A stretch of DNA of 64,000 nucleotides from Sporobacter sp963675425 (GTDB lineage: Bacteria > Bacillota > Clostridia > Oscillospirales > Oscillospiraceae): contig OY776214.1 in NCBI GenBank assembly GCA_963675425.1, forward strand, positions 1,240,001 to 1,304,000, given 5' to 3'. Position numbers and translations under genes: made by a program. Positions 52,118 through 60,455 of the stretch are shown piece after piece. The notes below the pieces were generated by a model. It saw nothing but the letters and a program-made list of their open reading frames with translations, was not told where the DNA came from and ran no database searches. How positions within the stretch are numbered: the first letter of the stretch is position 1; every line of letters starts with the position of its first letter.

Positions 52118-53068
52118 TCAGTATGCGCTGCCTTTTTGGACCTGATTGATGAGTGGTTGTCCATTTCTGAAACGCTCGATATTGCCGCATAAAATATCGA
52201 GTGTCTTTTGCTCGGCGCTGCGCGTTGTGCCGGAGCTGTGCGGCGTGACAAGGACATTGTCCATCGTCCACAGCGGACTGTCGGGCGGCAGCGGTTCCGT
52301 GTGGAACACGTCGAGAACGGCGCCGGCGATTGTTTCGTTTTGAAGCGCCGCGATGAGCGCGTCTTCGTCGACGGTGTCGCCGCGGGCGATATTAATAAAG
52401 ACCGCGGACGCTTTCATGCTGTCAAATTCCGCCCGGCCCATCAGATGATACGTGTCGGGGGTTAAGGGTGCGGCCATGACGGCGTAATCCGTCAGCGAGA
52501 GCGCTTCGCGCAGCCGGTCCAGACCCCACATTTCATCAAAGTTATCCGTCGGCTCGGGATGGCGCTTTATGCCGTAAACGGTCATGCCGAGCGCTTTGGC
52601 TTTTTGGGCGATTTCGCCGCCGATCCGGCCCGCGCCGATGACGGCCAGGCTTTTACCGCCGATATCCTCGCAGTCAAAATCGCTTTTCCAGACAGCCTCG
52701 GTCTGCTGGCGGTAAAATTTGTGGAAGCGGTGCGCCGTGGTGAGCATGGCGCACACGACATATTCGGCAATGGAAGCCGCGTGCACGCCCTTTGCGTTGC
52801 ACACGGCGATATTCCGGTCATGCAGCGCCTGCAGCGGCAGCTTCTCCATACCGGCGCTGATGCTTAAAACGAGCTTCAGCCTTGGGCTAATGTGGAGCAT
52901 CTCGTCGTCAATCTGCAGGCCGCCGCCGCCCAGAACGATGACGACGTCGGCCTCGGGCAGCGCCCGCAGCGCTTCCTCCCGGGTACGGCATTGAGTAATT
53001 TTTTCGCCGATCCGGCGTTCGATAGCGGGGATGAGCGGCGTCTCCCAGATCAGCAGTGAAACGATCAT
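52118..53068 (-). CDS. D-2-hydroxyacid dehydrogenase
   Basis: NAD(P)-dependent dehydrogenase of 316 aa. The Rossmann motif is VIGAGRIGG (about 144-152). The catalytic set is Arg in NIARGDTVDE, Glu in FHTEPLP and His in VTPHSSG. Relatives are glyoxylate/hydroxypyruvate and phosphoglycerate dehydrogenases without the regulatory domain. The start MIVSLLIWE is the most natural; upstream residues to 53131 look noncoding. The ribosome site is weak. The substrate is unknown. Confidence 0.87.
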   Translation of the reverse strand: MIVSLLIWETPLIPAIERRIGEKITQCRTREEALRALPEADVVIVLGGGGLQIDDEMLHISPRLKLVLSISAGMEKLPLQALHDRNIAVCNAKGVHAASIAEYVVCAMLTTAHRFHKFYRQQTEAVWKSDFDCEDIGGKSLAVIGAGRIGGEIAQKAKALGMTVYGIKRHPEPTDNFDEMWGLDRLREALSLTDYAVMAAPLTPDTYHLMGRAEFDSMKASAVFINIARGDTVDEDALIAALQNETIAGAVLDVFHTEPLPPDSPLWTMDNVLVTPHSSGTTRSAEQKTLDILCGNIERFRNGQPLINQVQKGSAY

Positions 53069-53260
53069 AATATGACCAGGCCTTTCCGTTTGGTTTTTAT
53101 TAATTATATAGGATTCGGGATAGTCATGCAAGGCGCATCATATGTCCCTGTAAGACATTGATAGAAACCCACTTGGTCTGGTATAATATTTTATAAAAGA
53201 GCGGCATTTCCATTTAAGAAGCCGGTATAAATAAAGCCGGCTGACAGAGGAGGGCGTTTC

Positions 53261-54514
53261 ATGGATTACCAATACCGAGAAATTCTTACGGGCAACGGAC
53301 AGCTGGGGCCGTATCCGCTTGAAAAGCTGCCGCGCGTCGACACGGCGACGACGCATCATACACACGAAACACGCCGCCGAAAAAAGAGCGAAAACGCGTT
53401 TGCTTACGCGGCGCGCGGTGATTACGGGCAGGCTGTGAAGGCGGGAAGCAACAAGTTTTTTTCAAGCGAGCCGCTTCTTGCGGCCATGGGCGGGCTGCAG
53501 TCGTATTTAGCTCGTTATCAGCTCTCGGAGACAGCGACTGTGATAGCGCCTGAGACAGCGCCGCTGCCCGACGATCCGCGTGTTATCACGCGCCATATCA
53601 AGTCTCTGGCGTACTTTCTGGGGGCCGATATGGTCGGCGTCTGCCGTCTGGCGCAGTCTGCCGTGTACGAGACCGATGATACGGGCAAGCCGGTTGAGGC
53701 CGATTATAAATTTGCGATCGTCGTTTTAAACGTAAAGGATACGGATACAATCCGTGCCTCCTACGGCCGCGAATGGATTGATGATCCTGTCAGCTTTCAG
53801 GTGTATCAGAAATGCGGCCTGCAATGCCTCAACCTCGCCGACTATATCCGGCGGCTGGGGTACCCGGCGTTTGCGAATATTGCCAGTACATATAAAACGC
53901 TGATGACACCTCTCATTATCGAAGCGGGACTCGGTGAGGGCAGCCGGCTGGGCATTGCGCTCAATCCGTTTGTCGGCGCGGCTTTCAAGGCCGCGGCCGT
54001 GCTCACAGATTTGCCCCTTGTGCCGGATAAACCAATTGATTTCGGCCTGCAGAAATACTGCGCCGAATGTAGAATCTGTGCCGAGCAGTGCGCGATGCAC
54101 GCGGTTTCGGACCGAGAAAAAGAGGTCTACAACGGGTATGAAACGTATCGCCTGAATGAACGGCTTTGCCTTTCGGGCGTTATGACAAATCCGATCGGGA
54201 ACATGTGCCAGCGCTGTACTAAAACCTGCCCGTGGAACCGCCCGGATAACCGACCTGAGGATTTTAGAAATTGGGACGGTGATCTGAGCTACCTCTACGA
54301 TTCCGTCGAGCGGCAAGCCAAGCGCATGCGCGAGAACAATTTTGTCGAGCCGGACGAGTGCAAGAACAAATGGTGGCTGCCTCTTGCGTATGAAGACGGT
54401 ATATTAACCGATGCGCCGGAGTTTGACTACAGCAGCCACGCGGCGCGTATGGAGCAGGTCGCGAAGAAAAAGAAAGCCGGCGAGCAGTGGAGTATTGCGC
54501 CCGACCGGGACTAG
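53261..54514 (+). CDS. Reductive-dehalogenase/QueG-like iron-sulfur protein
   Basis: Protein of 417 aa with a cobalamin-reductase-like core and two [4Fe-4S] sites: C267/270/273/277 (CAECRICAEQC) and C316/319/323 (CQRCTKTCP) plus a fourth Cys such as C303. The TMVGVCRL-type and IVVLN strands before them match the nitroreductase-derived fold of epoxyqueuosine reductase and reductive dehalogenases. It lacks a Tat signal, so it is cytosolic, and it is longer than QueG, with an extra N-terminal 100 residues. CbiM/Q/O cobalt uptake is encoded next, which fits a corrinoid enzyme. Whether it dehalogenates, or matures tRNA, is open. Confidence 0.72.
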   Translation: MDYQYREILTGNGQLGPYPLEKLPRVDTATTHHTHETRRRKKSENAFAYAARGDYGQAVKAGSNKFFSSEPLLAAMGGLQSYLARYQLSETATVIAPETAPLPDDPRVITRHIKSLAYFLGADMVGVCRLAQSAVYETDDTGKPVEADYKFAIVVLNVKDTDTIRASYGREWIDDPVSFQVYQKCGLQCLNLADYIRRLGYPAFANIASTYKTLMTPLIIEAGLGEGSRLGIALNPFVGAAFKAAAVLTDLPLVPDKPIDFGLQKYCAECRICAEQCAMHAVSDREKEVYNGYETYRLNERLCLSGVMTNPIGNMCQRCTKTCPWNRPDNRPEDFRNWDGDLSYLYDSVERQAKRMRENNFVEPDECKNKWWLPLAYEDGILTDAPEFDYSSHAARMEQVAKKKKAGEQWSIAPDRD

Positions 54515-54695
54515 GCTGTAGCTGTGATAAAAAATATTAAGCCGCGAAAGCCTACCCAATAAAACAATGTTGATGGGATTAGAAAATTGCCATTGGGTTT
54601 TAATCGATAAAAATTTATCTATTGAATAGTTTTAGAAACATAAGTATAATGAGTTTACACTTTTCTAAATCAATGATAACTCCGAGGTGAAATAA

Positions 54696-55085
54696 ATGGC
54701 GGATAGGCCGGACCACGTCCAACTTCACGACCATGACCATGACCATACTTATCCGCATGATCATGACCATAACCATGATCATGACCAACCGCATGAACAT
54801 AAGCACAGCCATGGACACAGCCACACGCATACTGAGACAAAGGCCGTGTTAAACAGGCTGTCCCGAGCCATCGGTCACCTTGAATCGGTGCGGCGCATGG
54901 TGGAGGACGGGCGCGACTGCGCCGACGTGCTTATGCAGCTGGCCGCTGTGCGCTCGGCGCTGAGCAACACGGCAAAAATCATTTTAAAGGACCACATTGA
55001 GCATTGTCTCGTTGAAGCTGTGAGGGACAACGACCGGGAATCCATTGACGAACTCAACAAGGCCATTGAACAGTTTCTGAAATAA
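54696..55085 (+). CDS. CsoR/RcnR-family metal-sensing repressor with His-rich N terminus
   Basis: Protein of 129 aa. Residues 7-45 are a chain of His-Asp and His-x repeats (about 17 His). Residues 48-129 are the four-helix CsoR/FrmR fold. Cys75, His100 and Cys104 keep the exact 25 and 29 residue spacing of the CsoR-type metal site. The His-rich tail and the adjacent Co/Ni transporter suggest nickel or cobalt sensing, as in InrS, rather than copper; a copper role for the pump at 60456 is the alternative. CCGAGG precedes the ATG. Confidence 0.87.
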   Translation: MADRPDHVQLHDHDHDHTYPHDHDHNHDHDQPHEHKHSHGHSHTHTETKAVLNRLSRAIGHLESVRRMVEDGRDCADVLMQLAAVRSALSNTAKIILKDHIEHCLVEAVRDNDRESIDELNKAIEQFLK

Positions 55086-55091
55086 GTCAAC

Positions 55092-55128
55092 AAAAAGCGC
55101 GGCCTTCTGAAGAATGACTGCGCTTTTT
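55092..55128 (+). terminator. Terminator after the metal sensor gene
   Basis: AAAAAGCGC / GCGCTTTTT, 9-bp stem with a 19-nt loop and T-run. Confidence 0.75.
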
Positions 55129-55164
55129 GTTTTATTTTCTATTCATGTGGTAATATAGTATCAT

Positions 55165-55181
55165 ATATCCCCCTGGGGGGC
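55165..55181 (+). promoter_or_regulatory. Candidate CsoR/RcnR-type G-tract operator
   Basis: ATATCCCCCTGGGGGGC lies between a TATAGT -10 candidate (about 55154) and the cbiM start. C/G tracts of this kind flanked by A/T are the recognition element of CsoR/RcnR/FrmR repressors, and such a gene lies directly upstream. Confidence 0.6.
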
Positions 55182-55247
55182 TTGTGAGCTCCGCCGCCTT
55201 TATTTATGATGTGTATACAGGTTTCATTTATGAAGGGGGATAAAATC

Positions 55248-56261
55248 ATGCATATGGCGGATGCCCTGATTTCGCCGGCTGTGGGCGGTGTGATGTACGC
55301 CGCGAGCGCGGCCGCTGTGGTTTACTCATCGGTTAAAATGAAGAAAGACGAACTGGGTGAAAAAAAGCTGCCGGTGATGGCGGTCGCGGGCGCGTTTGTT
55401 TTCGCGGGCCAGATGATTAATTTTACCATCCCGGCCACGGGCTCGAGCGGGCATATCGGCGGCGGCATCCTGCTGGCGGCGCTGCTTGGCGGATATCCGG
55501 CGCTGCTGGCGATTGCGGCCGTGCTCATCATACAGTGTTTATTCTTTGCCGATGGCGGCTTACTGGCGCTCGGCTGTAATATTTTCAATATGGGTGTCAT
55601 ACCCTGTCTGTTGGTTTATCCGCTGATCTATAAGCCGATTGTTAAAAAAGGCTTTAGCTATGGCCGGATTGCCATGGCGTCCGTTATCTCGGTTGTCGTT
55701 GGCCTTCAGCTTGGCGCGTTTGGCGTCGTTCTGGAGACGCTGGCGTCCGGCGTGACGGCGCTGCCGTTTTCCACCTTTGTCCTGCTTATGCAGCCGATCC
55801 ATCTGGCCATCGGCATTGTCGAGGGGCTCGTAACGGCCGCAGTTTTAAGTTTTGTATTCAAGATGCGCCCGGAAATCATGGAAAGCGCCGCGACGGGTAC
55901 GGCTGTCGGGAAGAGCGTGCCGGTGAAAGGCGTCGTCACAGCGCTGATTGTCCTGACAATTGTGGTGGGCGGCGCGCTGTCGTGGCTGGCTTCCTCAAAT
56001 CCTGACGGGTTGGAATGGGCCATGGAAAAAACAGCCGGCACAGCCGAGCTGGATACAGACGGTGGCATTTTCGACAGTGCGGCCAAAGCGCAGGAAAACA
56101 CCGCCTTTATGCCGGACTACGATTACGCGTCCGCTGGCGAGGACGGTTCCTCTACCGGCACGAGCGTGGCCGGCATCGTTGGGGGCGCGATGACTTTTGC
56201 GCTGGCGGGTGTAACTGGTCTTGTAATATCCAAAACCAAAAAGCGAAAAGCGGCGGTTTAG
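55248..56261 (+). CDS. cbiM: Cobalt/nickel ECF transporter substrate component CbiM, fused to PDGLE (CbiN-like) domain
   Basis: Membrane protein of 337 aa. The start MHMADALISP is chosen because the N-terminal Met-His coordinates the metal in this family and GGGGGA lies upstream. CbiM helices occupy about 1-215. The C-terminal part holds a helix, then SSNPDGLEWAMEK (PDGLE motif) and a last helix, the arrangement of CbiN-like partners fused to CbiM/NikM. It imports Co2+ or Ni2+ with CbiQ and CbiO, encoded next. Cobalt would serve corrinoid enzymes such as the QueG-like and URO-D-like proteins nearby. Confidence 0.9.
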   Translation: MHMADALISPAVGGVMYAASAAAVVYSSVKMKKDELGEKKLPVMAVAGAFVFAGQMINFTIPATGSSGHIGGGILLAALLGGYPALLAIAAVLIIQCLFFADGGLLALGCNIFNMGVIPCLLVYPLIYKPIVKKGFSYGRIAMASVISVVVGLQLGAFGVVLETLASGVTALPFSTFVLLMQPIHLAIGIVEGLVTAAVLSFVFKMRPEIMESAATGTAVGKSVPVKGVVTALIVLTIVVGGALSWLASSNPDGLEWAMEKTAGTAELDTDGGIFDSAAKAQENTAFMPDYDYASAGEDGSSTGTSVAGIVGGAMTFALAGVTGLVISKTKKRKAAV

Positions 56262-56281
56262 CGCACAGGAAACAATAATAC

Positions 56282-56310
56282 GCCGCCGGCCCTTAGCGGC
56301 CGGCGGCTTT
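56282..56310 (+). other. Intercistronic hairpin between cbiM and cbiQ
   Basis: GCCGCCGGCC/GGCCGGCGGC, 10-bp stem followed by TTTCAC. Too few T for a full terminator; probably reduces readthrough or stabilises cbiM mRNA. Confidence 0.5.
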
Positions 56311-56343
56311 CACTCGAAGTTTATATCAATCGTTTGACGGGCG

Positions 56344-57150
56344 GTGAGGAAAACGGCTGACCTAAGAAGCAAAATACAGGAGATTTATTCGCTTGAGCAG
56401 CTTGCGGCGGGCAGCAGCCCGGTCCATGACCGGCATCCACTTGTCAAGCTCGTTTCGGCGTTTTGCTATATCGTTTTGGTCGTCTCGTTCGGCCGGGCGG
56501 AATTTGGCCGGCTCGTCCCGTTTGTGTTTTACGGCGTTGTGCTCATGGCGCTGTCGGAAACGCCGTGGACAGCCGTTCTCAAACGTGCGGCGCTGGCGCT
56601 GCCGTTCGTCGTGGTGGCGGGTTTGTCCAACATCATCTTTGACCGCGCGGCGGCTTTTTTACTCGCCGGTATCACCGTAAGCGTCGGCGTTGTGTCTTTT
56701 TTTACGCTGATATTCCGCACGTTTTTATGTGTTACGGCGGTCCTTCTTCTGGTGGCTGTCACGCCGGTGAACGATTTGACGCGGCAACTGCGCCGGCTTC
56801 ACGTGCCTGATATATTCGTCACACTCTTTGAGATGACTTACCGCTATATTGGTGTGCTGCTCGGTGAAGCTTCGACGATGTACACGGCGTACATGCTGCG
56901 CAGCACGGAGCATAAGGGGCTCCAGATGCGTCACATGGGCAGCTTCATCGGCCAGCTTTTTATCCGCAGCTACGACCGGGCCGAACGGATTTACAGCGCG
57001 ATGAAATGCCGCGGATACGGCGGACAGGCCGTGTTTCAGCAGCAGCGGCCGCTTAATTCAGGCGACTATATCTATCTGGCCGCCACATGCCTGCCGTTTA
57101 TTGCGCTGCGCGTCTTTGACGTGCCGGCGCTGTTTGCCGGACTATTTTAG
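56344..57150 (+). CDS. cbiQ: ECF transporter transmembrane component CbiQ
   Basis: Protein of 268 aa, the T component of the Co/Ni importer: four to six helices and the two cytoplasmic coupling motifs with Ala-Arg-Gly-type sequence, seen as YMLRSTEHKG (about 184) and AMKCRGYGG (about 220). It begins at GTG 56344 without a strong ribosome site, so a later start is possible. It precedes cbiO by 14 bp. Confidence 0.88.
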   Translation: MRKTADLRSKIQEIYSLEQLAAGSSPVHDRHPLVKLVSAFCYIVLVVSFGRAEFGRLVPFVFYGVVLMALSETPWTAVLKRAALALPFVVVAGLSNIIFDRAAAFLLAGITVSVGVVSFFTLIFRTFLCVTAVLLLVAVTPVNDLTRQLRRLHVPDIFVTLFEMTYRYIGVLLGEASTMYTAYMLRSTEHKGLQMRHMGSFIGQLFIRSYDRAERIYSAMKCRGYGGQAVFQQQRPLNSGDYIYLAATCLPFIALRVFDVPALFAGLF

Positions 57151-57164
57151 GACAGGAAAAAGTG

Positions 57165-57893
57165 ATGATTGAAATTGTTGGATTAACTGTGAAATATCCC
57201 GACGGCACAAAGGCCGTCGACAACGTCACGTTTACAATCGCTGACGGCGAAAACGTCGCGCTCGTCGGCGCTAACGGTGCGGGCAAGACGACGCTGCTGC
57301 TGTCCCTCGTCGGCGTTCTGCCGATCAGCTCGGGGACGATATCGGTGGACGGGACGGCGCTGGATAAGCGCACGCTCAATGAGGTCCGACGGCGCGTCGG
57401 GATGGTATTCCAAAACCCGGACGACCAGCTTTTTATGCCAATGGTCCGGGATGACATCGCGTTCGGCCCAAGAAATTACGGGCTGGACGAGGACACCGTC
57501 CAGAAAAGAACGGACGAGGTGCTCTGCCGGCTTGGCATCGCGCGCCTGAAAGATCGGTCTTCCCTTAAAATGTCGGGCGGGGAAAAGCGTATGGCCGCCG
57601 TGGCGACCGTGCTGGCACTCGAGCCGTCGGCCCTGCTCCTTGACGAGCCCACCGCCTTTTTAGACCCCCGGGCCCGCCGCCATCTGATTCATATCCTTGA
57701 GACACTGGGACAAAGCAAGCTGATTGCCACGCACGATTTAACGTTTGCCGAGGAGCTCTGCACCCGCGCTATTCTGCTCAAGCAGGGAACCGTCTTTGCC
57801 GACGGAGACCCGAAAGAGCTGTTCTATGACCATGAGCTGATGGACGCTTGCGCCATGGAGGCCATTGGATTCAGGCCGCCGAAATGCAACTAA
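57165..57893 (+). CDS. cbiO: ECF transporter ATPase CbiO
   Basis: ABC ATPase of 242 aa: Walker A GANGAGKTT, Q-loop VFQNPDDQLF, signature KMSGGEKRMAAVA, Walker B ALLLDEPTAFLD and His in IATHDLTF. FQNPDDQ is characteristic of ECF A components. The ATG at 57165 is preferred over the GTG one codon earlier. It completes the three-gene importer. Confidence 0.92.
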   Translation: MIEIVGLTVKYPDGTKAVDNVTFTIADGENVALVGANGAGKTTLLLSLVGVLPISSGTISVDGTALDKRTLNEVRRRVGMVFQNPDDQLFMPMVRDDIAFGPRNYGLDEDTVQKRTDEVLCRLGIARLKDRSSLKMSGGEKRMAAVATVLALEPSALLLDEPTAFLDPRARRHLIHILETLGQSKLIATHDLTFAEELCTRAILLKQGTVFADGDPKELFYDHELMDACAMEAIGFRPPKCN

Positions 57894-57901
57894 ATAATAT
57901 C

Positions 57902-57933
57902 CTGCGCGTCTGCAACAGACGCGCAGAATTTTT
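57902..57933 (+). terminator. Terminator after cbiO
   Basis: CTGCGCGTCTG-CAA-CAGACGCGCAG followed by AATTTTT. Confidence 0.9.
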
Positions 57934-58023
57934 GCCTGCAGGGTGGCGCAATGATATCCATTTTGTGCGCAGTATGATATATTAAAGGTAAATAATTACT
58001 CTATCAAAGTGAGGTTATGAGCC

Positions 58024-59043
58024 GTGTTTGACTTAACCGGAAAAATGACACCGAAAGAAAACTACTTAAGACTCATAAAGGGCGACGGTCCGCAGTATTT
58101 GTGCCACAACGCCGAGTATTCCAAGGGCATGTTTTTTGATCCGCTGGTACGCGCACTCGGCAAGCCCGGACCCGGCGGGGAAGGGCGCGACCGCTGGGGC
58201 GTTTATTACAAGTGGCCGGCGGGGGAGCCGGGCCCCGTCCCGTACGTAACGGAAGAAAACAAGGTTATCAGGGATATTACAAAATGGGAGACGTATTTAA
58301 ACGTCCCCCGGCCATCCCAATTTGAGATCGACTGGACGGACTGCGACCGGCGCGCCGCGGAATTTGACCGGGATAATTACCTGCTTTTAGGCTGCTGCTT
58401 CACGGGCCTTTTTGAGCTGACGCACAATCTTATGGGCTTTGAGGATGCGCTTGTGGCTTATCTTACAGAGCCGGAGGCGATGGGCGAGCTACTGGATGTC
58501 CTGACGGACTATAAGCTGGAATATTTAAAGCTCCTTATCGATCATACCCGGCCCGATATGATCCACATTCACGACGACTGGGGCAATAAGAAAAGCCTTT
58601 TCATGGCGCCGGAGACGTGGCGCGCGCTTTTAAAGCCGCGCTGGGCCAGAATCTATGATTATATGCATTCCCGCGGCGTCCTGGTCCAGCATCATGCCGA
58701 CTGCGTGTGTGCCCCCATTGTTGAGGATATGGCTGAAATCGGCGTCGATGTCTGGCAGGGGATCATCCCGCAAAACAATATTAAGGACGTGCAGAGGCGG
58801 CTCCGGGGCCGCATGGCGCTCCAGGGCGGGCTGGACTGCACGCCTTTTGACTATCCGGACGGCTGGTCCGAGCCGGAGGTGCGCCGCTTCGTGCGCTCTG
58901 TCTGCGACCAATACGTCCCCGCCGGACGCTTTGCGCCCGAGGTGCCTAACGGCGCGCCGCTCACGCCCGGCATCAATGAGATCGTCATCGATGAGATGAA
59001 TACATACGGTGAGCATTTTTTTAACCGGCTGGCCGGGCAATAA
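58024..59043 (+). CDS. Uroporphyrinogen decarboxylase-family (MtaA/CmuA-like) protein
   Basis: TIM-barrel protein of 339 aa of the URO-D superfamily. Besides heme-pathway HemE, the family holds Zn-dependent methyltransferases acting on methylcobamide. His223/His224 and Cys227 (QHHADC) form the start of the zinc motif of those methyltransferases. The HemE N-terminal RQAGR-type motif is absent, so a methyltransferase role is likelier. Anaerobes use such proteins in O-demethylation of methoxylated aromatics, which would suit this organism, but no corrinoid protein gene is adjacent. GTG start, with GAGG nine bases upstream. Confidence 0.8.
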   Translation: MFDLTGKMTPKENYLRLIKGDGPQYLCHNAEYSKGMFFDPLVRALGKPGPGGEGRDRWGVYYKWPAGEPGPVPYVTEENKVIRDITKWETYLNVPRPSQFEIDWTDCDRRAAEFDRDNYLLLGCCFTGLFELTHNLMGFEDALVAYLTEPEAMGELLDVLTDYKLEYLKLLIDHTRPDMIHIHDDWGNKKSLFMAPETWRALLKPRWARIYDYMHSRGVLVQHHADCVCAPIVEDMAEIGVDVWQGIIPQNNIKDVQRRLRGRMALQGGLDCTPFDYPDGWSEPEVRRFVRSVCDQYVPAGRFAPEVPNGAPLTPGINEIVIDEMNTYGEHFFNRLAGQ

Positions 59044-59069
59044 TTATCAATTTATTACAGACGAGCAAG

Positions 59070-59097
59070 GCGCGGGATAAAAGTCCCGCGCTTTTTC
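59070..59097 (+). terminator. Terminator after the URO-D-family gene
   Basis: GCGCGGGA-TAAAAG-TCCCGCGC followed by TTTTTC. Confidence 0.9.
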
Positions 59098-59116
59098 TCA
59101 AAAGATTTCAGGAAGG

Positions 59117-60151
59117 TCAGAGGCTTAAAATGTCGTCCGCCAGCGCGCGCGCCGCGTCCGGCTCGGTTGCCCAGCTGGTGCAGAAGCGGACGGCGCTGTG
59201 CGATTCATCGATTTTTCCCCAGCCTTCAAAGCTGTAGCGTTCCCGCAGCTTATCAATGACGCTGTCGGGCAGGATAGGGAACTGCTGATTCGTCGGGGAG
59301 TCAACCAAAAATGGATAGCCTTTTTCAATACAGGCGCTTTTAATGACGGCCGCCAGCGTGTCGGCATGGCGCGCCGTTTCAAAGTACAGCCCGTCTTCCA
59401 AAAGCGCGATAAACTGGAGGCCCAGCAGACGCCCTTTGGCTAAAAGCGCACCCTTCTGCTTAATGATATAACGAAAGTCTGATTTAAGCGCGTCGTTTGT
59501 CAGGACGAGCGCTTCACCGAACAGCGCGCCGTTTTTTGTCCCGCCGATATAAAACGCGTCGCACAGCTCGGCAATGGCCGGCAGGTCCAGATCGTTGCCC
59601 TCAGCACACAGCGCGTAGCCCAGCCGCGCGCCGTCCATGTAGAGAATGAGTCCGTTTTCCCGGCAGGTCCGGCTGAGCTCCGAGAGCTCAGCCTTGGTAT
59701 AAATCGTCCCCAACTCGGTCGGATTCGAGATGTACACCAGCTTCGGCTGTACGGTGTGCTCGCGCACCTCGTCGCTGAAATGACCCGAAAAAACCGCCTG
59801 TATCTGTGCGGCGGTGAGCTTGCCGTCATCGCTGGGTACGGCGAGCACCTTGTGGCCGGTGGCCTCAATTGCGCCGCTTTCGTGCGTGCTGATATGGCCG
59901 GTGTCGGCGGCGACAGCGCCCTGGTGCGGGCGGAGGCAGGCCGAGATGACGGTTAAATTCGTCTGCGTGCCGCCGACGAAAAAATGCACGGCGGCGTTTG
60001 GTGCGTGGCAGAGATTTTTAATAAGGCTGGCGGCCTGGCTGCAATAAACGTCTTCGCCGTAGCCTGCCGTCTGCTCCATATTCGTTTCGATCAGCTTATT
60101 TAAAACGCGGGGATGCGCCCCCTCGGTGTAATCACTGCTAAAGCGTATCAT
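59117..60151 (-). CDS. Threonine aldolase-family PLP enzyme
   Basis: Fold-type I PLP enzyme of 344 aa. Schiff-base Lys206 sits in YIGGTKNGALFGE, the PLP-binding Asp173 in YMDGARLG, and the early FVGGTQTNL is typical. It matches low-specificity L-threonine aldolase (glycine plus acetaldehyde from threonine) or related beta-eliminating enzymes. The start at 60151 is chosen since GGAGG is five bases upstream. The open frame to 60226 has no site. It is monocistronic. Confidence 0.87.
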   Translation of the reverse strand: MIRFSSDYTEGAHPRVLNKLIETNMEQTAGYGEDVYCSQAASLIKNLCHAPNAAVHFFVGGTQTNLTVISACLRPHQGAVAADTGHISTHESGAIEATGHKVLAVPSDDGKLTAAQIQAVFSGHFSDEVREHTVQPKLVYISNPTELGTIYTKAELSELSRTCRENGLILYMDGARLGYALCAEGNDLDLPAIAELCDAFYIGGTKNGALFGEALVLTNDALKSDFRYIIKQKGALLAKGRLLGLQFIALLEDGLYFETARHADTLAAVIKSACIEKGYPFLVDSPTNQQFPILPDSVIDKLRERYSFEGWGKIDESHSAVRFCTSWATEPDAARALADDILSL

Positions 60152-60455
60152 ACGGACCTCCATGCGCACATTACTTGATAGAGTTACGCGGCTCAGCCCG
60201 GCATCAGGCCGGGATTTTTTAATCATACACCGGGCGCATTAAAAAATAAAGCCGGACATACGTAAAAAGAACTGTGAAAAGATCACTGTATACTGAAAAA
60301 AATGTTATACTATAGATCATAAACACATCTGCACGAGGATCCAAAGTAACGGCAAATTCTCTGTTGCGGAGCATTTGCCTGTTTGGCGCCCCCGCCTTTG
60401 GCGGGATGCTAAGTAAGAATATAGAGTTAGAATTGTGTAACCGGGAGGGGCGACG
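60152..60455 (+). other. Divergent control region with structured leader of the copper ATPase gene
   Basis: No gene. A TATACT -10 (about 60306) would start the plus-strand transcript. The leader holds GGCAAAT...ATTTGCC (about 60351-60387) and CCCGCC-TTT-GGCGGG (about 60394-60408). No known riboswitch was recognised, and no clear CsoR G-tract or CueR dyad was found. Confidence 0.4.

Noticed and set aside
54720..54840. Tandem repeat or CRISPR-like array with CATGACCATGACCAT pattern
   Set aside because: It is the coding sequence of the His-Asp-rich tail of the metal sensor. There are no spacers and the frame is intact.
55129..55247. NiCo or cobalamin riboswitch before cbiM
   Set aside because: The leader is short and lacks the conserved junction bases. 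The C/G tract reads better as a CsoR-family protein operator.
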